Below, one piece after another: positions 35,513 through 44,904 of a stretch of DNA of 64,000 nucleotides. Each line of letters opens with the position of its first letter. Positions within the stretch are counted from its first letter, which is position 1. The notes under the pieces were generated by a model, which saw nothing but the letters and a program-made list of their open reading frames with translations, had not been told where the DNA came from and made no database searches. The stretch spans positions 48,466-112,465 of the forward strand of contig CAIWXX010000035.1 in NCBI GenBank assembly GCA_903916735.1. Direction: 5' to 3'. Source of the DNA: an uncultured Acidobacteriota bacterium (GTDB lineage Bacteria; Acidobacteriota; CAIWXX01). A program made the translations under genes and the position numbers.

Positions 35513-35781
35513 ACCCAAGGTGCACCTAAGCGAATGATTTCTGCCGGTTAAAAAAGAACGGATCGCCAAAACATCCTGTCGGTAGGAAGGAGTTGCCCAG
35601 CTAGTAAGGCAAGTATAAAGGCAAAAGCAAAAAGAAAAAGCGATCGGCCAAAATCCGGATTCCGACATTAGGCGAAGTCGTATTATACCCTTTACTATTC
35701 ATTTTTCGCTTCTTTTCCTATGATCACACACATCAGCTCTCGACGGAAAAACTCCCGAGTCTGCCATAATGAACAATGGAA

Positions 35782-36072
35782 TTATTTCGGGACGGCCATT
35801 TCCTGCTTATAGAGCTCGTTGATGTGGTACACGAAGTGAAGAATTTCCGCGACGAGGCGGTAGCAATGAGGAGGGATCTCCTGATAGAGATCCAATTGAG
35901 ACAAAATCTCGACAAGGTCCGGGTTCTCATAGACGGGAACTTGACTGTTGATGGCGAGTTGGATGATCTTGCGCGCGAGGTCTCCTTGACCTGAAGCCAC
36001 TACTCTCGGCGCAGAGTCTCGGTTGGGCTTATACCGAAGCGCAGCAGCTTTCGGTTGCTTGGAGCTCGTCAT
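35782..36072 (-). CDS. flhX: FlhX: stand-alone FlhB C-terminal domain-like protein
   Basis: This 96-residue soluble protein resembles the cytoplasmic FlhB_C domain (GQGDLARKIIQLAINSQVPVYENPDLVEIL and EIPPHCYRLVAEILHFVY, shortened). It lacks the NPTH autocleavage site. FlhX can partly replace the cleaved FlhB tail at the export gate. It lies downstream of the fliK-like gene, whose product talks to FlhB during the specificity switch. A full flhB is present at 48182-49414. Confidence 0.88.
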   Translation of the reverse strand: MTSSKQPKAAALRYKPNRDSAPRVVASGQGDLARKIIQLAINSQVPVYENPDLVEILSQLDLYQEIPPHCYRLVAEILHFVYHINELYKQEMAVPK

Positions 36073-36242
36073 CCCCTCATACCTCGTTCCCGTTCCCGCA
36101 GTAAATGCGCATGCGCAATGGACCGTCTATTACCAAGCCATACTCGTGCGACCATCCTGATCCCTCATCCCTAGCCCCTGACGGCTCTTAACGCATATTT
36201 TCCGCGAATGCCAATTTCTCACTTCCACCACTTGCCGCAACG

Positions 36243-37886
36243 TCATATCTTCATATCCAGAACTCGATTGGGACCTTCATCAGTATTGCGAAATGAATGA
36301 TATTCATCAATCTTTTTCCGATCGATGGATGCAGAGATCGTGACATCTGTGAAACCGACGCTTCCGAGCGCACTCCGAAGATCCGAGATGTGATGTGAGA
36401 TGAACTGATGGGCGGACTGGCTTTCAGTCCAAAACTCGCATGAGGCGGTGTTGCGCATGATTCGGGCATCGGCCCGGACGCGGCCCAGGCTGCTCATCCG
36501 GAGCAGCAGCGACACAGTCATGTCATCCGGATCGAATTGAGGCCCCGAATCCTTTTTCCTGCAAAACACTTTCAATTCCGCAATTTCTCTCCCTTCTTCT
36601 CCGATGATAGGCAGCGGAATCATGATGAAGGGCTGAGCAGCATCTTTCCGTTCTGCAACACCGGCTGCCTGGAAGCCTTCAATGATCCGGAGTGCAGTCT
36701 CAACCTCGCGAACAACCTCCGGTTTCCCGGCGTCCTTCGCCAGCGCCGCCATCTGCAGAAGAGCCGCTTTCTGATCAGACGATGAATGCTTCATGAAATC
36801 CGTGACGGCCTGACGCGCCTCCTGAACAGCCTCCTTCATAACACTCAAGAGCCTCTCGGATGCCCGAATCGTCGTCCCCGTTTCAGGCAGGTCCAGAGGA
36901 ATTGGGCGAACCAAAAAATGGAGTCGCTGCAGTAGAAGCTCGAGAGGTTCGATGCGCGCATCGATGTTTTTGGCGCCCGCCAGCAACTCGGCCACAGCGT
37001 CCGGCGCCGTCTTCGGCAATTGACCGATCAACTCCAGCATTTTTCCAATCTCGCTCACGGCTGCGTCCTTCAGAGCGGTATTCTTCTGTACTCCTGTTGA
37101 TCGGGCATCCACCGTTGGAGCGGCCGACTGCCGGATGAGGTTCATCAGGTCACCTGTGGTGGAGGCAAATTTTTCTACAATTGTAGAAATTTGATCGGCT
37201 GCTGCAAGCAGTTTCCCCGCCGCGGACATTGCACGCGCTTCAAAAAAAATGCCGCTCTGTTCGACCGCTGATGCAACGGCCTGCTCGGCCGACTTATCCG
37301 CAATAGCCACCGCCGAGCTCTCCGGCGTTGGAGTTGTCCCGTTTGAGGCGGGGGCCGCCGCCTGCGAAGCCAAGCGCAGAACATTCATCAGAGTGGCGAC
37401 ACTGGCCTTCCAATCAGGATGATCAACAGCAGTGGGATCGGTCAGGAGAGGAGGCATCATGGGCTCAGGCATGGAATCACGAATGAGCGCGGCTAAGGCG
37501 CGTCCTAGAGATTCTCGATCGGGCACGACGGGTTCCGGCAGCACCTTGAATTCGATGTTCGGCGTCAGGCGCTCGAGCTCGAGCCTGAGCCGGCTGCCTT
37601 CCGTGACATCGGCAGCATTCCGTGCCATGAGAGAGAAGGGACCGAAGTCAAGAAGCGCCATGCCTTCATCAAGCACGCGCACGACAGTCGCATCTAGCTG
37701 TTGTCCAACGTGCAGGAGGCTCGTCGCGGCTTCAGCCCTTCCTTCGATCCGAATGACGGTCTCTGCTTGACTGCTCGGAGATACGGAAGACGAGCCTTCG
37801 AGTTTCATGACCCGTAGCGCTTTCCAGGTTCCATGCTCTGAGAGGGCTTTATCGAGGAACAGATTCCGAATTGCGAGGAAATCCAA
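36243..37886 (-). CDS. fliK: FliK-like hook-length control protein
   Basis: This 547-residue protein has a long low-complexity, Ala/Pro/Ser-rich middle region and a folded C-terminal domain (about residues 390-520: FIMIPLPIIGEEGREIAELKVF and VRADARIMRNTASCEFWTESQSA, shortened). That matches the Flg_hook/FliK C-terminal type, which measures hook length and switches export specificity. The start appears to be TTG at 37886 with only a weak ribosome-binding site. The next gene, flhX, supports a role in specificity switching. Confidence 0.75.
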   Translation of the reverse strand: MDFLAIRNLFLDKALSEHGTWKALRVMKLEGSSSVSPSSQAETVIRIEGRAEAATSLLHVGQQLDATVVRVLDEGMALLDFGPFSLMARNAADVTEGSRLRLELERLTPNIEFKVLPEPVVPDRESLGRALAALIRDSMPEPMMPPLLTDPTAVDHPDWKASVATLMNVLRLASQAAAPASNGTTPTPESSAVAIADKSAEQAVASAVEQSGIFFEARAMSAAGKLLAAADQISTIVEKFASTTGDLMNLIRQSAAPTVDARSTGVQKNTALKDAAVSEIGKMLELIGQLPKTAPDAVAELLAGAKNIDARIEPLELLLQRLHFLVRPIPLDLPETGTTIRASERLLSVMKEAVQEARQAVTDFMKHSSSDQKAALLQMAALAKDAGKPEVVREVETALRIIEGFQAAGVAERKDAAQPFIMIPLPIIGEEGREIAELKVFCRKKDSGPQFDPDDMTVSLLLRMSSLGRVRADARIMRNTASCEFWTESQSAHQFISHHISDLRSALGSVGFTDVTISASIDRKKIDEYHSFRNTDEGPNRVLDMKI

Positions 37887-38131
37887 TATTGTGCAAACAT
37901 CTTTTTTTGATCTCTGAGTACTGCAGAAAGTCTATCTCGACCAGTGAATCACTTCAATCAGATAAAAAACGGCACAAAGTCAATTCATGGATGCGGTCAG
38001 ATGGCCAATGCATGGTCCTCAACACTCAAGGGCGCCTCTTTCTCGACCGTCAACCGATCTCCCTTCGACCCCTTGACGATCTATCCGGCTTCCATCGTCG
38101 GGCATGCCGGGCGTTCTGCCGGCTGTGGCCA

Positions 38132-38983
38132 TCAACGCATCTGCAAATCGACCAACCGCGGGCTTTTCGCTTCGGACGTGAAACTCAGAAACAGATTGTA
38201 GGCTTCGCCCGTAACGGCAATCCTGACCCACAGGTACTTGCCGTATCTTTCCACCCAGAGATTCCGGCTGTTCAGTTTTTTTGCCCGATCGATGATCTCT
38301 CTTGAAATCGATGAGATGCCATCTGAGATAGCAAAGCTGGCTTCTTCGACATTCCCTTCCGCCGAATCCTTCGGATAATACTGTTCGATGATTTCCTGGA
38401 GAAGAGTCTCATCGCCGATATAAGCATAGATCTCAAGCCGGAGCATTTTTCCGAGCGTCTGTATGATGGATCGATCTGGAGACGCCATGATGATCGACAG
38501 CATATTTTTGTCCGGATCATATTCAATAGGGAAAATCCGGGCCAATTGCGCGATCTTCGGCGGAACCATCCGCAGGATCGCTTCGTTGGCCACGATACGA
38601 TCCAGGTTCATGCGAGGGAATCCGAACTGGCGCGCCAGTGCCGCAGTGATATCTCTCTCCTGCACAAATCCCAGGCGCTGGAGCCACTGGCCGAGCCGTG
38701 TCGACTTGTCCTTCTTCTGATGATTGAGTGCGTCCTGAAGTTGTTCGCGTGATATCAACGCCGATTCCAGCAGAATCAGTCCCAGCAGAGGCCGTTCAAG
38801 CAAGCTGGAGCGATGGCCGATGATCGACGACAGTTTCATCTCGATGTCCCTTTTCAAAGCCGAATTCAAGCAATCAGTCGAGCAGTACCAGGCATCATCG
38901 AGGAAAAATCCTTTGGGCCCAAACAGGCGACTCGAAAGATCCGATTGCGTGTTGAAGCAGGTTTTGTGGGTGCAGCTCAGCAT
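38132..38983 (-). CDS. MshEN (GspE N-terminal) domain protein with a cysteine N-terminus
   Basis: This 283-residue protein has a MshEN-type N-terminal GspE domain (GQWLQRLGFVQERDITAALARQFGFPRM, shortened; about residues 85-210) but no ATPase domain. Such domains can bind cyclic di-GMP. Four cysteines at 4, 9, 34 and 38 form a possible zinc site before it. A GAGGA ribosome-binding site precedes the ATG. Its position next to flagellar genes suggests a link with motility control, which is inference. Confidence 0.72.
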   Translation of the reverse strand: MLSCTHKTCFNTQSDLSSRLFGPKGFFLDDAWYCSTDCLNSALKRDIEMKLSSIIGHRSSLLERPLLGLILLESALISREQLQDALNHQKKDKSTRLGQWLQRLGFVQERDITAALARQFGFPRMNLDRIVANEAILRMVPPKIAQLARIFPIEYDPDKNMLSIIMASPDRSIIQTLGKMLRLEIYAYIGDETLLQEIIEQYYPKDSAEGNVEEASFAISDGISSISREIIDRAKKLNSRNLWVERYGKYLWVRIAVTGEAYNLFLSFTSEAKSPRLVDLQMR

Positions 38984-39184
38984 AAGTAATCCTCAGACAC
39001 GAAAGTCGTCGTCGTCAGAGACACGATACCATGACGGAAGAGTTAAGAAAAACAGATCCGAGCGTGGCATGACTCGGCCGACTGCAATTTTCATTGTCTT
39101 TCTTTTCACCTTTTCCACTAGATTCGACATCGATGTTCAATCCTGCTCTTAATTCTTGCGATACTGCTTATTTCGCGGCTCCTC

Positions 39185-39622
39185 CTAGAGCGACGCCATC
39201 AGGCCCTCGTCCTTTTGCGACATGCGTAGCATCAGCGCCAGCTCGCCTTGCGGGATATCGAGCCGGGCCGAGATTTCTTCAACGGAAAGGCCCTGTTGAT
39301 GGAGGACAACCGCCAAATGCTTCTTGTCCAACACGGACATCTGCGGGGCTGGTTCATCTACATCCCGCGTCGATTTGGCAACGACGAGGCCGGCCGTTTT
39401 CTTGACTCCTTTCTCAACGGCCTCGACCGACTGCAGCAGATCGTAATACCCGGTTTCGCTTTCAGAGAGGATTTTCGCCAGCGTCGATCGGATGCTTCCG
39501 ATTTCATCGCGAATCTGTGTTTGAAAGAAAGTGACCCTCCTGAGAGTGTGAAGAACGAGAACAAATAAAAGGAGTGAGATCACCAGCTGGAGCCCGAGAA
39601 CCATCAGTTGTACGCCGTCCAT
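39185..39622 (-). CDS. Membrane-anchored HTH protein, DUF2802/DUF6115-like
   Basis: This 145-residue protein has one N-terminal membrane helix (about residues 7-27), a charged coiled-coil middle and a C-terminal helix-turn-helix-like unit (LHQQGLSVEEISARLDIPQGELALML, shortened). Proteins of this layout occur near flagellar and chemotaxis genes in several phyla, with unknown function. The ATG at 39622 has GGGGAG upstream; a TTG start at 39643 lacks one. Confidence 0.7.
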   Translation of the reverse strand: MDGVQLMVLGLQLVISLLLFVLVLHTLRRVTFFQTQIRDEIGSIRSTLAKILSESETGYYDLLQSVEAVEKGVKKTAGLVVAKSTRDVDEPAPQMSVLDKKHLAVVLHQQGLSVEEISARLDIPQGELALMLRMSQKDEGLMASL

Positions 39623-39826
39623 GTTGTGGATCTCCCCTGTCAAGCCCTTTTCAGAAGGCCGAAACGAAATGGCGGGAGAGGCTCATGTCGGACAAAAGCT
39701 ATCGGCAATAAGCGAAATTTCTGGCTGCACGTCGAATATCGATTTTCCATTTTCCTTTTTGCTTCCAACACTCCGGATCGCCTCATTCCCGAATCTTTCA
39801 CTTCTGTCATGAACATCATCGCCAAC

Positions 39827-40681
39827 TTATCCGAGCAACGCGTGCCTCTGAGAAATGAAAAGATCAACCGATCGGGTCTTGATTTCGCGAACAACCGGGC
39901 CCGAAAGCCCGAGGACCTTGACGGGCTCGAAAAGGTCCCAATCCTCTTCCTCGCGTTTTTCCAGACCGATGCCTGCTGTGACGATCAACATGTTGGCGAC
40001 ACAGGCGAGAGCGCAGTTTTTCACGTGTTGCTGCGCCATTTCAGGGTTGTGGTGATAGAAGATGGCATTCGCAACGATATCCGGCAGCTTCCATTTCCTG
40101 GCGACCAAAGCCCCAAGATGAGCGTGATTGAATCCGAGGATTCGATTTTCAGCATCGATGAAAGTTTCATTGCCAAGGAAAACCTCGTTTAGAACATCCT
40201 GATATTGCTTTTCCAGATTTTTATTGAGGACCAGCTTTCCAATATCATGGAGCAAACCGCTGACAAAGGCCTCTTCGGCAGAAACCGTCCCCATTCTGGT
40301 TGCCAGCTCACGAGCCGCAATGGCGACGGCCAACGAATGCTCCCATAAGGCCGAATCGCCCAGGCTCCCGACTCGTCGCGAGCCATCCATAAAGACACGT
40401 TGTATGGAAGACGCCATGACGACTGATCGGAGTGTCGTGAAGCCCAGGATCACGACGGCATGGGAAATCGTTGTGATCTCGCTCCTTGTCGCAAAGAGCG
40501 CCGAGTTGGCGATTTTGAGAATGCGTGCAGCGAGAGCCTGATCGGAGCTGATAACGTGCTGCAGGTCACTCACCGACGTTCTTGGATCGCCTACCATCTC
40601 CATGACCTTAATGGCAATGGTCGGAAGGCTCGGGAGATCCCCGACCTTGGACACGATCTGGTCGAGATTCGGTATTTCCAC
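39827..40681 (-). CDS. HDOD domain signalling protein
   Basis: This protein of about 284 residues consists largely of an HDOD domain (VGDLPSLPTIAIKVM, SSDQALAARILKIANSA and GLLHDIGKLVLNK). HDOD proteins are regulators linked to motility, c-di-GMP and virulence control and are thought to be non-catalytic. The GTG at 40681 has AGGGG five bases upstream. The open frame reaches an ATG at 40783, only three bases from the dispersed repeat, with a poor ribosome-binding site and an atypical Gly-rich N-terminus. Confidence 0.85.
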   Translation of the reverse strand: MEIPNLDQIVSKVGDLPSLPTIAIKVMEMVGDPRTSVSDLQHVISSDQALAARILKIANSALFATRSEITTISHAVVILGFTTLRSVVMASSIQRVFMDGSRRVGSLGDSALWEHSLAVAIAARELATRMGTVSAEEAFVSGLLHDIGKLVLNKNLEKQYQDVLNEVFLGNETFIDAENRILGFNHAHLGALVARKWKLPDIVANAIFYHHNPEMAQQHVKNCALACVANMLIVTAGIGLEKREEEDWDLFEPVKVLGLSGPVVREIKTRSVDLFISQRHALLG

Positions 40682-40786
40682 TGTCACCCCTACGTCAAAA
40701 TTTCGATTGATTCCTCCGCCGCCGGCTGTACGGAAGACGGCACCCACCTTGCGGCCGCTTGTCCGGTTCTCATCATAACTCATTCT

Positions 40787-41004
40787 AACCTAACGCGGCA
40801 TAGCCGCAACCAAACAAGATGGCTTCGACAACCATCGCTCCCGAACCTCTCAGGAATGCAGGAAGAGAAGAAAGCAGAAACGGATTATTATGTCGACCAG
40901 CGGTGGTGGTTTCATAAGCCATTCCTGCATTCCTTTCTTCCTGGCTTCCTGAGAAGAATTCACGATTATGCCCTATCACAGGTCTTGCCATTTTGTGCAC
41001 AGAT
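40787..41004. repeat. Dispersed intergenic repeat, copy 2
   Basis: Same-orientation copy of 14510-14724, with scattered substitutions and a few small insertions. It occupies nearly the whole 240-base gap between fliY and the HDOD gene. It starts with the hairpin GCGGC-ATA-GCCGC, contains the same purine/pyrimidine foldback arms and ends at GTGCACAGA. It encodes no transposase. Confidence 0.85.
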
Positions 41005-41019
41005 TGCACCGATTGGACA

Positions 41020-41886
41020 CTAGCCAAGGGATCTGATGCGCGAAGCCTGGCTTTCAACCTCCAGGATCCGGATTGCGTAGTTGCCATCGACGACCACAAC
41101 CTCGCCTCTCGCGAGCAGCTTCTCATTGACAAGCAGCTCGACGGGCTCGTTTTCGGTTTTAGTCAGCTCGATGAGCGAGCCCGTCCCCAATTTCAGGACA
41201 TCTCGCAAAATCATTGTCGTGGCGCCGAATCGGATCGTCACTGGAAGCCGGACGTCCATCAGCAGATCCAGGTTCGGATGGCCGGCCGCAGCATCTGCTG
41301 TTGCAGCCTGTTGCGCGCGCGCCGCCGATACCGCCTCTTCAGCGGCCGCTTTAGGCGGCTGGATGGAGGAGCTTGCCAGATAGAAATCGCTATCAATGGC
41401 GGTGGTGACTTTCATCGACAAGCGGGCGATTTGGACGGGTCCGAACTTCAGGAAGGAGACCACTCCCTGTGTGCCTTCCGATGCGAAATTGCGGAGGTCG
41501 AAGGGACCGAGCGCCACAGGAATTCCAAAATCGATAGAAAGCTGTGTTTTCAGTCCGCCGCCGACCTGATTGAAAATTTCAGCGGCGGCATCCTTCATGT
41601 CGGCGGTGAGGTCAGGGCTGCGCGTCCCAGGGCCTCCAATAAAAATGTCCGCTAGGGCGTTGATATCTTCCACCTTGAACAGGAACAGAACACCCCCACT
41701 AAACCCCGATTTGAATTCAGCCTGTATCGCCAGAGGGTGACTGCTCAGCGCTGTTTTCACATCATCAACGTCTCCCCCTTCGATCTTGATCAGCTTGAAT
41801 TCGCTATCGATTCCGGTGGATGTTTTAAGAATCGACCCCAGATTTTCAGTTGTTGCCCCGACGAATTTTCCAAAATTATCAGCCAT
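41020..41886 (-). CDS. fliY: Flagellar switch protein FliY/FliN type
   Basis: This 288-residue protein has an N-terminal CheC/FliM-like domain (about residues 1-160), an Ala-rich linker and a C-terminal SpoA domain (LDLLMDVRLPVTIRFG and GEVVVVDGNYAIRILEV, shortened). SpoA proteins build the C ring. The ATG at 41886 is preceded by GGGGG; the longer open frame adds an unlikely Arg-rich start. It is the last gene of the fliL operon, after fliM. A second, minimal fliN lies at 51782-52084. Confidence 0.88.
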   Translation of the reverse strand: MADNFGKFVGATTENLGSILKTSTGIDSEFKLIKIEGGDVDDVKTALSSHPLAIQAEFKSGFSGGVLFLFKVEDINALADIFIGGPGTRSPDLTADMKDAAAEIFNQVGGGLKTQLSIDFGIPVALGPFDLRNFASEGTQGVVSFLKFGPVQIARLSMKVTTAIDSDFYLASSSIQPPKAAAEEAVSAARAQQAATADAAAGHPNLDLLMDVRLPVTIRFGATTMILRDVLKLGTGSLIELTKTENEPVELLVNEKLLARGEVVVVDGNYAIRILEVESQASRIRSLG

Positions 41887-41958
41887 TGGCCACCCCCGTA
41901 AAGTGATGCGCCGCGCCGCTGCCGACACGCACCGACCCGCCACAAATCTCAGTCCATC

Positions 41959-42960
41959 TCATATGATTTGGACACCTTTCTTTCCATGGATACGGACCGG
42001 CGTTCCGGCGAACTTCCCTAGACCGCTCACGATAACAGCCAGTGGATCGTCGATGGACGTGCTGAGCTCGAGAATATCATCAACCTCCATGGAGAGCAGA
42101 TCTCGGATGGTGAAAGAATCTTCCCTGGCATCGAGCGAAATCGATGTGGGTGTTTCATGCAGCAAACCGACGAGCCGGTCATGTTCCTCGACCGAAATTG
42201 CTTTCCGAGCCGATTCCCATTCCTGTCCAAATTTGCCGGCGATCGGTTCGATCACCAGATACGGCAAACAGAAATTAATAATGCCTCGGATTTCGCCGAT
42301 CTTGACATCAAAGACGATGATGACGACCACCTCGGACGGCGACACCACCTGCAGTAGCTGCGGCCGGACTTCGCGGCCATGAATATCGAATGAAAGCTCT
42401 GCGATGGGTCTCCAGATTTCCCTCAAATCCTGTGTGGCGAGTCGCACGACGCCTTCAATGATGTTCTGTTCGATTTCCGTCAAATTGCGCACGCCTGCCG
42501 TTGGTTCGCCTTCGCCTCCAAGCAGCCTGTCGATGATCGGAAACGCCAGGCTGGAATCGATTTCGAGAGCACAAACACCGTCCAGGGGAGACATCGAGAG
42601 CGAATAGATAGCTGTCTGATCTGGAAGCGACAACAAAAACTCGCCGTAGGTGAGCTGTTCAACCGACACAAGTGACACCGAAACGAGAGCCCGCAGGTAG
42701 GCTGAGAGCGACGATGAGAAACTCCGCGCGAAGCTATCGTGCAAGAAATGAAGCGAGCGCATCTGCTCCTTCGGCACTCGATCAGGGCGCCGGAAGTTGT
42801 ACAGGGTGACCTTCCTGTCGGACTCCCTGCGGCGCTTTGGGCTCGTCGGCATCGCCGAGTCGCCAGCAGCCTCGGCCTCACCACCTGAGGTGCCGGCCGG
42901 AGCGCCACCAACCGACGCCAATAGGGCATCGACTTCTTCTTGGGTCAGTATCTTGCCCAT
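41959..42960 (-). CDS. fliM: Flagellar motor switch protein FliM
   Basis: This 333-residue C-ring protein has the N-terminal CheY-P-binding segment (KILTQEEVDALLASV), the GGxG-containing middle domain (PLDGVCALEID, LLGGEGEP, REVRPQLLQVVSPSEVVVIIVFD, shortened) and a C-terminal SpoA domain. It receives the chemotaxis signal and controls rotation direction. It begins four bases after fliA. Confidence 0.96.
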   Translation of the reverse strand: MGKILTQEEVDALLASVGGAPAGTSGGEAEAAGDSAMPTSPKRRRESDRKVTLYNFRRPDRVPKEQMRSLHFLHDSFARSFSSSLSAYLRALVSVSLVSVEQLTYGEFLLSLPDQTAIYSLSMSPLDGVCALEIDSSLAFPIIDRLLGGEGEPTAGVRNLTEIEQNIIEGVVRLATQDLREIWRPIAELSFDIHGREVRPQLLQVVSPSEVVVIIVFDVKIGEIRGIINFCLPYLVIEPIAGKFGQEWESARKAISVEEHDRLVGLLHETPTSISLDAREDSFTIRDLLSMEVDDILELSTSIDDPLAVIVSGLGKFAGTPVRIHGKKGVQII

Positions 42961-42963
42961 GGC

Positions 42964-43755
42964 CTAACTCTTCCCATTCAACAGTGATTGCAGCTTGCCG
43001 CGGAGCCGCAACATGGCCTTCGTATGAAGCTGCGAAATGCGGCTCTCGTTCACTTCCAGGACCAGTGCAATTTCTTTCATTGTGAGCTCATCGAAATAAT
43101 ACAGGGATACAACGAGCTTCTCGTTCGAAGGCAGATCATCGATGGCTCCGCCGAGTATCATTCTCAGTTCGCGCCTTTCCAGCAGGGCCGCCGGAGATTC
43201 TTCCTCATCCGCCTCGATGATAAATTGAATCGTTTCGATTTCTTCCCCGTCGGGCCCGATTGAAATCCGCGGATTGAAAGTGCCGATATTAATCGACTTC
43301 AATTGATCGAGGAGTTTTTGAAATTCGTCCAGGTCGATGCAAATCCGATTGGCGACCTCCTGATCCGTCGCCGGCCGGCCTAATTCCTGTTCCAGATCGG
43401 CATAGGCGCGTTGAATGTCACGGCTTTTCTTGCGAAGATTACGTGGAACCCAGTCGATCTCACGAAGACTGTCCAGGACGGCTCCACGGATCCTCAGTTC
43501 GGCATAGGTCTTGAACTTGATGCCCCGCTGGGGCTCGAATTTCTCGATCGCATCCATGAGGCCGATAATGCCGGCTTGGAGGAGATCTTCGCGATCAACG
43601 TGTGACGGAAGGCGCGCCGCGATGCGATTCACGATGTATTTGATCAACGGTACGTGTTCCAGAATCATGGCCTCGCGCTCTCGGGATGCGATTCGACTCG
43701 CGCTATGGCGAATCGAAGTCGATTCCTTTGGCATGGCCATCCCTTCTGAATCCAC
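42964..43755 (-). CDS. fliA: Flagellar sigma factor FliA (sigma-28)
   Basis: This 263-residue sigma-70 family factor has regions 2 (ILEHVPLIKYIVNRIAARLP, DLLQAGIIGLMDAIEKFEP), 3 and 4 (LPSNEKLVVSLYYFDELTMKEIA, ESRISQLHTKAMLRLR, shortened). It transcribes late flagellar genes and is held by FlgM. The start is either GTG at 43755 (GAGG six bases upstream) or ATG at 43734 (AGAAGG upstream). It lies between flhG and fliM, as in many non-enteric bacteria. Confidence 0.95.
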   Translation of the reverse strand: MDSEGMAMPKESTSIRHSASRIASREREAMILEHVPLIKYIVNRIAARLPSHVDREDLLQAGIIGLMDAIEKFEPQRGIKFKTYAELRIRGAVLDSLREIDWVPRNLRKKSRDIQRAYADLEQELGRPATDQEVANRICIDLDEFQKLLDQLKSINIGTFNPRISIGPDGEEIETIQFIIEADEEESPAALLERRELRMILGGAIDDLPSNEKLVVSLYYFDELTMKEIALVLEVNESRISQLHTKAMLRLRGKLQSLLNGKS

Positions 43756-43763
43756 TTATTACC

Positions 43764-44663
43764 TCATGGCTCAGCTGGTAAATTATACTCGCTTCTCATG
43801 AAACCGGGCCGGAATAAGAGCGGCACGGTTCGAGACCCCTTCTCCCATTCGGCCTTGAGCTTTTTGGCAAGCGCCATGAACTGCCGGCCGGCGCTTGAGT
43901 TGGGGTGTCCCTGCAAGAGCGCCTTCTGTTGCCGTACGCTGTCAACCAGTGATGCATCCCAGGGAATATAGCCGAGCATCGCCATGTCGCGCCGCAGAAA
44001 ACGGGTGCAGGCCGAGCTGATCTGATTGAAGACGGATTCAGCTTCCCGCGCATCCGCCACCTGGTTGACAACGATCCTCACACGAAGAGGTTGATCGGGA
44101 TTCGTGTTGTGAGCCAACACCTTGATGACGGCATAGGCATCCACAATCGCCGTTGGCTCGGGTTGTGTCACGACGATCACTTCATTGGACGCCAGAAGAA
44201 ACCGGACGACGTTTTTCGAAATGCCGGCAGCGGTATCGATCAGCAGAAAGTCGCACGCATTGCGCAAGCTGCAGAGGCTCTCGAAGAGATGCATCTCCTG
44301 AAAGGGCGTCAGTTGCGTCAGCTCCTGGATGCCGCTTCCCGCCGGGATGATCTGAAGTCCCGACGGCCCTTCGATCATGATCTCATTGAGACTTTTTTCA
44401 CCGAAGAGGAGATGACCGAGATGGTATTTCGGGGACAAGGCCAGGAGAACGTCAATGTTGGCAAGCCCGAAATCGGCATCCAGGATGACGACACGGAGCT
44501 TGTGTCGAATGAGCGCCAGAGCCAGGTTGGCGACGATGTTAGTCTTGCCGACACCGCCTTTTCCGCTTGTCACGGCAATCGTCATGGGATAGCCGGACTC
44601 ATCCGCCGTGTTTTCTTGCCGCGCCATACGAAATTGCCGCAAACCGGATGCCTGATCACTCAT
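43764..44663 (-). CDS. flhG: Flagellar number regulator FlhG (MinD/ParA ATPase)
   Basis: This 299-residue ATPase limits flagellar number and works with FlhF. It has the deviant Walker A SGKGGVGKTN, Walker A' region (VVILDADFGLANID) and LLIDTAAGIS. The C-terminus (RPGFMRSEYNL) is amphipathic enough for membrane binding. The ATG at 44663 has GGAG six bases upstream and overlaps the stop of the small preceding gene as ATGA; in-frame codons further upstream lack this support. Confidence 0.92.
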   Translation of the reverse strand: MSDQASGLRQFRMARQENTADESGYPMTIAVTSGKGGVGKTNIVANLALALIRHKLRVVILDADFGLANIDVLLALSPKYHLGHLLFGEKSLNEIMIEGPSGLQIIPAGSGIQELTQLTPFQEMHLFESLCSLRNACDFLLIDTAAGISKNVVRFLLASNEVIVVTQPEPTAIVDAYAVIKVLAHNTNPDQPLRVRIVVNQVADAREAESVFNQISSACTRFLRRDMAMLGYIPWDASLVDSVRQQKALLQGHPNSSAGRQFMALAKKLKAEWEKGSRTVPLLFRPGFMRSEYNLPAEP

Positions 44664-44890
44664 ATTGATCTCCATAGAGAGCCACTCTTCGCGAATTGCT
44701 TGACGGTGGACGCAAACGCAAACGTCTGCCAACCCATCATGGTCATCCCGGTAATAATGTCAATCTCCTCTACAACATCAGCCACAACCGTCGAGCCCGA
44801 TCGGTTCCCGGCGGCCTCTTGGAACAGGCCGATGAATTTTCTTTTCCGCATGATGTTTTTTTCAAATCCTGCCTTCGAGAGATGGCACAA
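44660..44890 (-). CDS. Small protein between flhF and flhG
   Basis: This frame fills most of the gap between flhF and flhG. It starts at TTG 44890 (AGGAATGC upstream) or ATG 44851, and its TGA overlaps the flhG ATG as ATGA, a sign of translational coupling. The 63-76 residues include a hydrophobic Met-rich middle (DIITGMTMMGWQTFAFA), perhaps a membrane segment. No family is recognised. It may be an unrecognised flagellar accessory protein or only a coupling frame. Confidence 0.45.
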   Translation of the reverse strand: MCHLSKAGFEKNIMRKRKFIGLFQEAAGNRSGSTVVADVVEEIDIITGMTMMGWQTFAFASTVKQFAKSGSLWRSI

Positions 44891-44904
44891 GCATTCCTGA
44901 AAGG

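Noticed and set aside
39608..40192. Long plus-strand frames opposite the HDOD gene
   Set aside because: They are shadows of the minus-strand HDOD frame, which has clear family motifs.
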